A DNA stretch of 9,107 nt from an uncultured Clostridia bacterium. GTDB taxonomy: Bacteria > Bacillota_A > Clostridia > Oscillospirales > Ruminococcaceae. Location: contig CAMVPV010000029.1 in the NCBI GenBank assembly GCA_947169455.1, forward strand, positions 1 through 9,107, given 5' to 3'. Numbering within the stretch: position 1 is the first letter of the stretch; each line of letters opens with the position of its first letter. Below are positions 1 to 6,542 of the stretch, piece after piece. The translations under genes and the position numbers were made by a program. The notes beneath the pieces were generated by a model, which did no database searches, was not told the DNA's origin, and worked only from the letters and a program-made list of their open reading frames with translations.

Positions 1-495
1 CACCTTTCCAGCGAGGTAGAAGCCCATCGCTTTCTTTTCGGAGGTCGCCTCCGCGTGGATATCGAGCAGGATATTCGGCGTGTCGATCTCTTCAAGTATC
101 TTGTCGATCACCGTAAACGGGTTATCGGCAGGATCCATGTAGATATTCCCCTGCAAATTCACAACTGCAAGGCGGTACAGTCCCGCATCGTATATGCAAT
201 AGCCGTGACCGGGCGCATCGGCGGGGTAGTTCGCGGGGCGCACGATATGATCGGACGAATCGAGCAGAGGATAGACCTCACGTCTGCGGAAGCAGTGGTT
301 GCCCGTGGTGATGATATCCGCAAATTCCGTGAGCATATCCGCAGAGTGCGGTGTTATGCCGTTCCCGTCAGCGGAATTTTCACCGTTGACTATCGTGATA
401 TCGATATCGTACTTCTTCTTTATGCCGTATATCACCGAGCTGACGGCCCGGCAGCCGTGACTTCCCACTATATCGCCGAGAAAGAGAATTTTCAT
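1..495 (-). CDS. ymdB: YmdB-family metallophosphoesterase (TIGR00282-like), C-terminus cut by window edge
   Basis: 165 codons are visible from the ATG at 495, and the frame runs off the left edge. The start MKILFLGDIVGS carries the first metal-binding Asp (D8). VNGEN gives E39 and N40, TTGNH gives N66 and H67, and LDIHAEATSEK gives H147. These match the YmdB dinuclear-metal phosphodiesterase pattern, including the family hallmark HAEATSEK. The usual length is about 260 residues, so roughly the last 95, with the remaining metal-binding His residues, lie outside. B. subtilis YmdB hydrolyses 2',3'-cyclic nucleotides and affects motility and biofilm formation; that role here is inferred. The gene starts 15 bp after the Cmk-epimerase stop, with AGGACGG upstream as a plausible ribosome binding site, so it is probably the third gene of the leftward operon. 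In many Firmicutes ymdB follows rny; here it does not. Confidence 0.93.
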   Translation of the reverse strand, partial: MKILFLGDIVGSHGCRAVSSVIYGIKKKYDIDITIVNGENSADGNGITPHSADMLTEFADIITTGNHCFRRREVYPLLDSSDHIVRPANYPADAPGHGYCIYDAGLYRLAVVNLQGNIYMDPADNPFTVIDKILEEIDTPNILLDIHAEATSEKKAMGFYLAGKV

Positions 496-510
496 ACATC
501 AACCGTCCTG

Positions 511-2028
511 TCAGAATATTTCTATCGTGAACCGGAAATCATAGACCTCACCCGGCGCGAGCTTCACTGTGCGTTCCATTTCGGTGAGTTCCTCCGTCTT
601 TTCACAGTAAACCGGCACGGAAGTCCACGGCTCCAGGCACACGAACGCCGCATCGTCCCTGTACGGCGACCACACCGCGATACAGCCGGCGCGGTCATAC
701 GATACGCTGACGCCCTTTCCGCTCTTTGCGCCGATGAGCGATACCTTTGCCGAGGCGGGCTTGTCCTTCATGAAAACATCGTCCCTGAACAGTTCCCGAT
801 CCAGAGGGATCGTGTCGGTGCCGTCCGCAATGACGGTACTCTTTCCGTCTATCGTCCGCACTATGCTTTCGGGGCATTCATACTTTACGGAATAATCCCC
901 GAGATCCTCCTCATCGGTGAGCGGACAGTTGAATCCGGGGTGCCCTCCGATGAAGAAAGGCATCATTTCGCTGCCGGTATTCTTCACGGAAAAAACATTT
1001 TCAAGCTTGTTCCCGTCAAGCGTGTAGGAAACCGCAAGTTCAAATCCGAACGGATATTTTCCGCGTATCGCATCATCCGGTATGAGCTTGTAAGTGATAT
1101 GCTCCGCAGACTTTTCACTCACGAAAAATCTGCTGTCGCGTGCAAACCCGTGGTTCGACATGGGATATACCTTTCCGTTAACGGTGTAGGACTTGCTGTC
1201 GGTGCTGCATATAAACGGGAAAAGCACAGGTGCGTGTCTGCCCCATATATCGGGGTCAGCCTGCCAGATATATTCTGTGCCGCCGCTTTTCAGCGAAACG
1301 AGCTCCGCACCGTCGGGAACGGTAACGGCGGTCACACCGCCGGAGGTGAGCGTGAATTTTCCCGAAGCTGCGCCCTCTGCGAGTTCGGTTATGCGGCAGA
1401 GCACCTGTTCGGGAGTGTTGTCAGAGGTGTCCATATAGAAAGCGTCCGCCGCCTGTTTCAGCGGAGCGATATCGCGGTGCATATCATTGTAGTCGCGCTG
1501 ATTTATATCCGCGAGCACCTCCTCGAACACCGGAGAACCGCCCTTTGCGGTGAGCTCGTCGAAGCGGCGCTTTGCACGCACCTCTGCGGACGCCGTGAGG
1601 AATATCTTCACATCGGCATCCGGCAGCACGACCGTTCCGATATCGCGTCCGTCCATTATCACATCATACTTTTCCGCAAAGGAGCGCTGGAGACCGAGCA
1701 GGAAAGCACGCACTTCCGGATACGCCGACACCGCCGAGGCTCCCATGGAGACTTCCGGCGTGCGTATGCGGTCGGAAACATCTTCGTCGTTGAGGAAAAC
1801 GCGCTGTTCGCCGTCTATGTACTTTATCCCGGGTGAGATATCCTTCAGCAGAGGAGCGACCTCATCCCTGTTTCCGGGGTCGGCTCCGTCCGATAATGTA
1901 TAGTACGCTATCGATCTGTAAAGTGCGCCCGTATCCACGTAGATATACCCGAGACGCTTTGCCGCTCCCTTTGCGGCGGTGGATTTTCCCGCACCTGCGG
2001 GGCCGTCAACTGCTATGCTTATCGGCAT
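511..2028 (-). CDS. cmk: Fusion: cytidylate kinase (N-terminal) + LacX-like aldose 1-epimerase (C-terminal)
   Basis: One 505-residue frame. Residues 1-223 (nt 1360-2028) are a complete CMP/dCMP kinase that phosphorylates (d)CMP with ATP. The P-loop GPAGAGKST is at 9-17, YVDTGALYR at 30-38, GRDIGT at 127-132, RAKRRF at 151-156 and a QRDYND-like segment at 177-182. This is the normal Cmk length. Residues 224-505 (nt 511-1359) form a full-length galactose-mutarotase-fold domain. It has GAELVSL at 240-246, the catalytic His pair H293 (NHGFARD) and H363 (GGHPGF), and the base E466 (CLEPWTS), so it should interconvert sugar anomers. The linker is only a few residues (EGAASG). No ATG or GTG with a ribosome binding site lies at the junction to start a separate epimerase; the first GTG (V232) is already inside its first strand. 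The start at 2028 has AGAAAGGA about 10 nt upstream. The gene lies 64 bp after the GTPase-NYN gene and 15 bp before ymdB, so co-transcription is likely. Domain identities are secure; coupling of the two activities is unknown. Confidence 0.93.
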   Translation of the reverse strand: MPISIAVDGPAGAGKSTAAKGAAKRLGYIYVDTGALYRSIAYYTLSDGADPGNRDEVAPLLKDISPGIKYIDGEQRVFLNDEDVSDRIRTPEVSMGASAVSAYPEVRAFLLGLQRSFAEKYDVIMDGRDIGTVVLPDADVKIFLTASAEVRAKRRFDELTAKGGSPVFEEVLADINQRDYNDMHRDIAPLKQAADAFYMDTSDNTPEQVLCRITELAEGAASGKFTLTSGGVTAVTVPDGAELVSLKSGGTEYIWQADPDIWGRHAPVLFPFICSTDSKSYTVNGKVYPMSNHGFARDSRFFVSEKSAEHITYKLIPDDAIRGKYPFGFELAVSYTLDGNKLENVFSVKNTGSEMMPFFIGGHPGFNCPLTDEEDLGDYSVKYECPESIVRTIDGKSTVIADGTDTIPLDRELFRDDVFMKDKPASAKVSLIGAKSGKGVSVSYDRAGCIAVWSPYRDDAAFVCLEPWTSVPVYCEKTEELTEMERTVKLAPGEVYDFRFTIEIF

Positions 2029-2092
2029 TGTGATACATCCTTTCTGTATGATCAGTAATTATGGTCTCATGTAACTTTTCGATCGTCAGTTT

Positions 2093-4660
2093 TTACCGTC
2101 CTGCAAGCTGCGCTATCGTTCCGCGTATAGCTTTTTCTGCGGCTTCGACCTCGTGATGAAGCTCGTCCGCAGTCATTCGGCGCGCACCGCTCCCGAAAAT
2201 GATCATCTGTTCGGGTCCGTCCGAGGTAGCCACTGTGACGCGGTTCTCCTTTGAAAGCTGATGCGCGGTGCGCTCTATATACATATCGGCTGTTTCCGCT
2301 TCTTTTGTATATACTATGCTCACTCCGCAGGTATCCTCTATGTGCTCGGGCTCCTTCGTGCGGTAGGCATCGAACACTATTATCATCTCACAGCCGCGGA
2401 ACCCGCGGAAATTCACAAGGCGGTTGATGAGCTCACTGCGCGCAAGGTCAAGGTTTTCAGCGGCGGTCTTTTTGAGCCTTTCCCACGAGAATATCATATT
2501 GTACCCATCGACGAGCAGATATTCGGGACCCTTCGGGACGGGCTTCGCCTTTGTGCGGGTCTGCGGCAGCTCCTTCGGAGTGCGCATGGCGTGATCCTTC
2601 CGCCGCAGTACGGGGCCGTATGTGCGCTCGAATATCTTCATCAGTTCATCGTCATCGGCAGCGCGGCGCACATAATCCTCCGCACGGGTGCGCGTTTCCT
2701 CAGCTTCGCGGAACTGCCGCCTGCCCGTTTCGGGATCGACGTGCATCATGCTGTCCGCCTCGTTCCACGGAACGGAATGCCCCGCGCCGTGCGAGCAGAA
2801 CACGGAATCTGCGGTGTTGCGCAGATCGCTGTCCGGGTCGTAGCCAATTTCCGCGATGACGCTCTCGCTGTCAAGGCATACGTCATATCCTGCGGGACGG
2901 CATATGAGCCTGCCCATACCCTTGGTATAGCTTGTTACCTCGGTATGGTAGAACCTGAGCGCCGAAACGGGTGCAGTACCCGTAATGACGGTATTTTCGC
3001 CGTCCGATACGGGCGGCTCCGACTTTGCGCCCATGCGGTCGAGGTCGGTGAGGGCACGTCCCGTGTTCGCGGCGGGTATTTCCAGCCGGAAATCGTAATA
3101 CGGCTCCAGCAGGACGTTCTCCGCCTTGCGCAGACCCTGACGCACCGCACGGTATGCCGCCTGACGGAAATCTCCGCCCTCGGTGTGCTTGAGGTGGGCT
3201 TTTCCTGCGGTGAGCGTTATCCTGATATCGGTTATCGGCGAGCCTGTCAGCACTCCCCTGTGAGTTTTCCCGGCAAGCTCCGAGAGTATGAGCCGCTGCC
3301 AGTTCCTTCCGAGGATATCCTCGCTGCACCCGCTGCAGAACTCTATACCTCTCCCGCGCGGGAGAGGTTCGAGCCGGAGGTGGACTTCCGCATAGTGGCG
3401 CAGCGGCTCAAAATGGCCTGCGCCGTCTGCGGGGGCAGCTATCGTTTCGCGGTAGGCTATCCTGCCCTCGCCGAGCTTTATTTCGATACCGAAGCGCTCT
3501 GAGATCAGCCGCCGCACGACCTCCGCCTGTACCTCGCCCATCAGCGCGACGGTGATCTCCTTCAGCTGTTCGCTGTAGGAAACGGTCATGGTGGGGTCTT
3601 CTTCCTCAATGGTGCGGAGTATCCTCATCATCGCCGTGTCATCGACCTCCGGGGGCGGTATCACGCGGTAAACGAGCACCGCTCCCAGGTACTGCCCGGG
3701 ATCATCCGTTTCAAAGCCGAGCCCCTGCCCCGCGAAGGTGCCCGTGAGCCCCTGCACGGCGCATATCTCGCCCTGTACGGCAGTTTCAACGGCGGCGGAC
3801 TTCTCACCGTTAAGTATCTTTATGCGGCTTATCTTTTCGGTAAGCTCCGTGCCGTTCCTGCCTGTATATCCTATGCTGTCCCGCACGGAAAGACTGCCGC
3901 CGGTCACCTTTATATGCGTGAGCCGCGTGCCGCCGTCATCGGATATCTTATACACGCGCGCCCCGAATATTTCCTCGGCGGGCGGGATGGGGACATACCT
4001 TTCCAGCACAGCAAGGAACTCATCTATACCGGTCAGCTTCAGTGCGGAGCCGTACATACACGGTATCAGTTCGCGGGCAGCTATCGCAGAAATGATGCTC
4101 TCATCGGAGATGACCCCGTTTTCAAGGTATTCGTTCATCATATCCTCGCTGCACAGTGAGAGTGCCTCTGCAAGCTCATCGGCGGGCTGCTTCATGAGTA
4201 TGCACCTTTCACCGAGCACAGCGGTTATGCTGTTCATCGCAAGACCAACATCCGCACCCGGCATATCGGTCTTGTTGATGAATATGAACGTAGGAACGGA
4301 GTATCGTTTCAGCAGATCGGCGAGTGTGCGGGTGTGGCTCTGGACGCCGTCCGTGCCGCTGATAACGAGCACAGCGGCGTCGGTCACACGGAGCGTCCGC
4401 TCGGTCTCGCCGGAAAAATCAACGTGCCCGGGGGTATCGAGCAGGGTGAAGTCTGTATTTCCGCAGGTGAACACCGCCTGCTTTGAGAATATTGTGATGC
4501 CGCGGTCGCGTTCGATAGCGTTGTTATCGAGGAAAGCGTCCTTATGATCGACCCTGCCGAGCTTCCGTACAGCGCCGCATTTATACAGCATCGCCTCCGC
4601 AAGGGTGGTCTTGCCCGAATCGACATGAGCGAGTATGCCTATCACAGCTTTTCTTTTCAT
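2093..4660 (-). CDS. TetM/EF-G-like translational GTPase fused to a YacP/Rae1-type NYN endoribonuclease
   Basis: 855 residues; the ATG at 4660 has a strong GGGAGGCGG ribosome binding site. Residues 1-220 are the G domain: AHVDSGKT (11-18), RDRGIT switch I (51-56), DTPGH (75-79, catalytic H79), NKTD (129-132). Residues about 230-400 are beta-barrel and EF-G domain III-like, ending with MGEVQAEV. Residues about 400-595 are domains IV-V (KHTEGGDFRQ 491-500, LLEPYYDF 517-524, FYHTEVTSYTKGMGRL near 570-585). A CSHGAGHSVPW segment (622-632) and a charged, probably helical linker (645-705) follow. Residues 710-855 (nt 2093-2533) are a NYN/YacP domain: VDGYN (D718), VFDAY (D764), ETAD (D792), ATSDGPEQ (D814), all four acidic positions present. 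TetM/EF-G relatives bind the ribosomal A-site region and hydrolyse GTP. B. subtilis Rae1 (YacP) cuts mRNA in the ribosomal A site. The fusion therefore suggests a ribosome-triggered mRNA-cleaving factor (inference). Databases would probably name the front part a tetracycline-resistance-type protein; resistance is doubtful because TetM's YSPV-type loop is not evident. First gene of the leftward operon. Confidence 0.93.
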   Translation of the reverse strand: MKRKAVIGILAHVDSGKTTLAEAMLYKCGAVRKLGRVDHKDAFLDNNAIERDRGITIFSKQAVFTCGNTDFTLLDTPGHVDFSGETERTLRVTDAAVLVISGTDGVQSHTRTLADLLKRYSVPTFIFINKTDMPGADVGLAMNSITAVLGERCILMKQPADELAEALSLCSEDMMNEYLENGVISDESIISAIAARELIPCMYGSALKLTGIDEFLAVLERYVPIPPAEEIFGARVYKISDDGGTRLTHIKVTGGSLSVRDSIGYTGRNGTELTEKISRIKILNGEKSAAVETAVQGEICAVQGLTGTFAGQGLGFETDDPGQYLGAVLVYRVIPPPEVDDTAMMRILRTIEEEDPTMTVSYSEQLKEITVALMGEVQAEVVRRLISERFGIEIKLGEGRIAYRETIAAPADGAGHFEPLRHYAEVHLRLEPLPRGRGIEFCSGCSEDILGRNWQRLILSELAGKTHRGVLTGSPITDIRITLTAGKAHLKHTEGGDFRQAAYRAVRQGLRKAENVLLEPYYDFRLEIPAANTGRALTDLDRMGAKSEPPVSDGENTVITGTAPVSALRFYHTEVTSYTKGMGRLICRPAGYDVCLDSESVIAEIGYDPDSDLRNTADSVFCSHGAGHSVPWNEADSMMHVDPETGRRQFREAEETRTRAEDYVRRAADDDELMKIFERTYGPVLRRKDHAMRTPKELPQTRTKAKPVPKGPEYLLVDGYNMIFSWERLKKTAAENLDLARSELINRLVNFRGFRGCEMIIVFDAYRTKEPEHIEDTCGVSIVYTKEAETADMYIERTAHQLSKENRVTVATSDGPEQMIIFGSGARRMTADELHHEVEAAEKAIRGTIAQLAGR

Positions 4661-4675
4661 TTTCCGCCTCCCTGA

Positions 4676-4697
4676 GTATCATGATACCATTGTATCA
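4676..4697. repeat. Operator-like palindromes over the leftward transcription start
   Basis: Positions 4676-4687 read GTATCATGATAC, a perfect 12-bp palindrome. TGATAC at 4682-4687 is also mirrored by GTATCA at 4692-4697 across a CATT spacer. Three alternating GTATCA/TGATAC half-sites thus cover the -10 element and predicted start of the GTPase-NYN transcript. This arrangement would suit a repressor dimer, or a short 5' hairpin in the mRNA. No regulator is identifiable. Confidence 0.45.
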
Positions 4698-4717
4698 CAT
4701 CTTTTCTGTCAATGCAA
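4689..4717 (-). promoter_or_regulatory. Extended -10 promoter for the GTPase-NYN / cmk-epimerase / ymdB operon
   Basis: Read on the minus strand: TTGCAT (4717-4712), a 17-nt spacer, then TACAAT (4694-4689) preceded by TG in the extended -10 position (TGATACAAT). The -35 is weak and the extended -10 good. The predicted start near 4682 leaves a leader of only about 22 nt, which contains the GGGAGG ribosome binding site. TTGACA overlaps just downstream of the chosen -35 but gives poorer -10 partners. Confidence 0.6.
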
Positions 4718-4740
4718 GAGAATGTGAACGGACAGCGTTT

Positions 4741-4780
4741 ATTTTCCGCAGGGAGCGGCATTTCCGGAACGGCGGAAAAT
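4741..4780. repeat. Nested inverted repeat between the divergent promoters
   Basis: ATTTTCCGC (4741-4749) is exactly mirrored by GCGGAAAAT (4772-4780). Inside it, CCGC (4746-4749) can alternatively pair with GCGG (4755-4758), and TTCCGGAA (4762-4769) is a perfect 8-bp palindrome. It lies about 20 bp upstream of the rightward -35 element, so it is more likely a protein-binding site than a terminator; no T-tract follows on either strand. Confidence 0.45.
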
Positions 4781-4798
4781 ATCCCCGTAATAAAATCC

Positions 4799-4827
4799 TT
4801 GACAGCGTGAGAAAAATATGCTATGAT
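4799..4827 (+). promoter_or_regulatory. Near-consensus rightward promoter upstream of hydG
   Basis: TTGACA (4799-4804), a 17-nt spacer, TATGAT (4822-4827): a full-consensus -35 and 5/6 -10 at ideal spacing. The start would be near 4834, about 250 nt before the hydG ATG. An ATG sits at 4834 itself (17 codons, MENIMKPK...), so a leaderless start is possible but unsupported. The transcript must pass the terminator at 5020-5046 before reaching hydG. Confidence 0.7.
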
Positions 4828-4873
4828 ATGCTTATGGAAAACATCATGAAGCCAAAGCTCCGGCTGAGGCTGA

Positions 4874-5006
4874 ATGGTACAGTATAAAAATTCGTTCCCC
4901 GACACCGAGGGTCATATCCCCGAGGCGAAGAGATACGGCTGCATATTTCTGTATCGCAATAAGTGACATCACTCATTGTGATAACGGCTCATTTCCGTCC
5001 GGATAA
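4874..5006 (+). pseudogene. Short, probably frameshifted gene remnant or leader peptide
   Basis: An ATG at 4874 opens a 30-codon frame ending at TGA 4964-4966, beginning MVQYKNSFPDTEGH and ending RYGCIFLYRNK. The composition looks protein-like rather than random. Skipping one base (A4943) turns the end into RYGCYFCIAISDI and extends the frame to TAA at 5004-5006. That gives a YGCYF motif I loosely associate with small phage-type or DUF261-like proteins (uncertain). The ribosome binding site is weak (GAGG, 4 nt spacing). The piece lies between a strong promoter and a terminator, so it may be a decayed gene in its own transcription unit or a regulatory leader of hydG. Confidence 0.35.
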
Positions 5007-5019
5007 GGGTCTGCTCTGC

Positions 5020-5046
5020 CGCATCTTTTTCAAGGTGCGTTTTTTT
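5020..5046 (+). terminator. Intrinsic terminator upstream of hydG
   Basis: CGCATCTT (5020-5027) pairs with AAGGTGCG (5032-5039) across a TTTC loop, an 8-bp stem with one G-U pair. Seven T residues follow at 5040-5046. It lies 41 bp before the hydG start codon, so it ends the transcript from the promoter at 4799, either fully or as an attenuator. Confidence 0.75.
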
Positions 5047-5062
5047 ATGCGATATCATACTT

Positions 5063-5068
5063 TATAAT
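5063..5068 (+). promoter_or_regulatory. Possible hydG-proximal -10 element
   Basis: A perfect TATAAT lies 24 bp before the hydG ATG, downstream of the terminator. No recognisable -35 is found at 16-19 bp spacing (that stretch is the terminator T-tract). The predicted start near 5075 would leave almost no leader before GGAGG. It could be an activator-dependent promoter, or chance in AT-rich sequence. Confidence 0.3.
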
Positions 5069-5087
5069 CATATACGGAGGTATCATC

Positions 5088-6542
5088 ATGGCAGTCTATG
5101 ACCCCAAATCCCTCAGAGCAGAGGAATTCATCAATCACGAGGAAATACTTGATACGCTGAAATACGCCGATGAGCATAAGAACGATATCGAACTCATCGA
5201 AAAGATACTCGAAAAGGCAAAGCCCCGCAGAACAGAACGCGGCGTTGAATGCTCCGGGCTCACACACCGTGAGGCAAGCGTCCTGCTCGCCTGCGATATT
5301 CCCGAAGTCACCGAAAAGATGTACGACCTCGCAAAGGAGATCAAGCAGGCTTTCTACGGCAACCGCATCGTTATGTTCGCGCCGCTGTACCTTTCAAATT
5401 ACTGCGTGAACAAGTGCGTTTACTGCCCCTATCACTACCAGAACAGCGATATCCCCCGCAAAAAGCTCACACAGGAAGAGGTCGCAGCAGAGGTCACCGC
5501 GCTCCAGGATATGGGACACAAGCGCCTTGCTATCGAAGCAGGTGAGGATCCCGTGAACAATCCCATTGAATATATCCTCGACTGCATAAAGACCATCTAT
5601 TCCATCAAGCACAAAAACGGCGCTATCCGCCGCGTGAACGTGAATATCGCCGCTACTACCGTGGAGAATTACCGCAAGCTCAAGGAAGCAGGCATCGGTA
5701 CATATATCCTCTTCCAGGAGACATACCACAAGGAAAGCTATGAAAAGCTCCATCCCGCAGGACCCAAGCACAATTACGATTACCATACCGAGGCTATGGA
5801 CAGGGCTATGGACGGCGGCATAGATGATGTCGGGCTCGGTGTGCTGTTCGGTCTGGAGCTCTACCGCTATGAATTTGCGGGGCTCCTCATGCACGCAGAA
5901 CACCTCGAAGCCGTTCACGGCGTAGGCCCCCATACCATAAGCGTACCGAGAGTAAAGCGCGCCTCCGATATCGACCCGTCCGTATTTGACGGCGGCATCG
6001 ACGACGATACCTTCGCAAAGATAGTTGCCTGCATAAGGATATCCGTGCCCTATACCGGAATGATAATCTCCACACGAGAGAGCGAAGCCTGTCGCAGCAA
6101 GGTGCTCGGGCTCGGTGTTTCGCAGATATCCGGCGGTTCGAGGACTTCTGTCGGCGGCTATGCGGGCTACTCCGCGGATGAGCGTCCCCACGACACCGAA
6201 CAGTTCGACGTTTCCGACCAGCGCTCGCTCGATGAGGTTGTCGGCTGGCTGATGAAGCTCGGATATATACCCTCCTTCTGCACCGCCTGCTACCGCGAGG
6301 GCAGAACGGGCGACCGCTTCATGAGCCTGTGCAAGACAGGTCAGATACAGAACTGCTGTCACCCCAATGCGCTCATCACATTAAAGGAATTTTTAGAGGA
6401 CTACGCTTCTCCCGAAACAAAGGAGACAGGCGAAAAGCTCATAGAGGAACAGCTCGCGTTCATCCCGAATGAAAAGGCGCGCGCTAAATGTACGGAATAT
6501 ATCGGAAAAGTGCATAACGGCGAGCGCGATTTCAGATTTTAG
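5088..6542 (+). CDS. hydG: HydG, [FeFe]-hydrogenase maturation radical SAM tyrosine lyase
   Basis: 484 residues, normal for HydG. The radical SAM cluster motif CVNKCVYC gives C106, C110 and C113 (CX3CX2C). The C-terminal auxiliary-cluster motif CX2CX22C is C398, C401 and C424, within CTACYREGRTG and CCHPNA. The C-terminal cluster and its surroundings separate HydG from its paralogue ThiH. The enzyme cleaves tyrosine to p-cresol and dehydroglycine and makes CO and CN- for the H-cluster 2Fe subcluster, as an Fe(CO)2CN synthon; it acts in the cytoplasm. The start has GGAGG 7 nt upstream. The stop TAG overlaps the stop of the convergent membrane-protein gene by 4 bp. hydF and the TM1266-type regulator gene follow within 2 kb. 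Upstream regulation may involve the promoter and terminator in the leader. Confidence 0.97.
   Translation: MAVYDPKSLRAEEFINHEEILDTLKYADEHKNDIELIEKILEKAKPRRTERGVECSGLTHREASVLLACDIPEVTEKMYDLAKEIKQAFYGNRIVMFAPLYLSNYCVNKCVYCPYHYQNSDIPRKKLTQEEVAAEVTALQDMGHKRLAIEAGEDPVNNPIEYILDCIKTIYSIKHKNGAIRRVNVNIAATTVENYRKLKEAGIGTYILFQETYHKESYEKLHPAGPKHNYDYHTEAMDRAMDGGIDDVGLGVLFGLELYRYEFAGLLMHAEHLEAVHGVGPHTISVPRVKRASDIDPSVFDGGIDDDTFAKIVACIRISVPYTGMIISTRESEACRSKVLGLGVSQISGGSRTSVGGYAGYSADERPHDTEQFDVSDQRSLDEVVGWLMKLGYIPSFCTACYREGRTGDRFMSLCKTGQIQNCCHPNALITLKEFLEDYASPETKETGEKLIEEQLAFIPNEKARAKCTEYIGKVHNGERDFRF

Noticed and set aside
511..1335. Separate epimerase gene starting inside the fusion (GTG at V232)
   Set aside because: No ribosome binding site precedes it and the start would remove the first strand of the epimerase fold; the frame is continuous from cmk.
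55..1836. 593-codon rightward open frame opposite the Cmk-epimerase and ymdB genes
   Set aside because: It is antisense to two genes with clear catalytic motifs. Its protein is rich in Arg, His, Tyr and Ile from reversed GATATC/GCG-type codons, has no recognisable domain, and no ribosome binding site.
2029..2092. Promoter or terminator between the GTPase-NYN and cmk-epimerase genes
   Set aside because: CATAAT is present on the minus strand but has no -35 at suitable spacing, and no hairpin with T-tract is visible; the 64 bp are best read as intra-operon.
2261..4547. Long rightward frames (2261-3502, 3738-4547) opposite the GTPase-NYN gene
   Set aside because: Shadows of a coding strand low in stop-forming complements. 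The opposite frame has complete GTPase and NYN motifs; these show no domains.
5394..6362. 322-codon leftward frame inside hydG
   Set aside because: HydG's cluster-binding cysteines and full length establish the rightward strand as coding; the antisense protein has no family features.
5088..6542. Annotation as ThiH (thiamine tyrosine lyase) instead of HydG
   Set aside because: The C-terminal CX2CX22C auxiliary-cluster motif and the nearby hydF fit HydG; ThiH lacks that second cluster.
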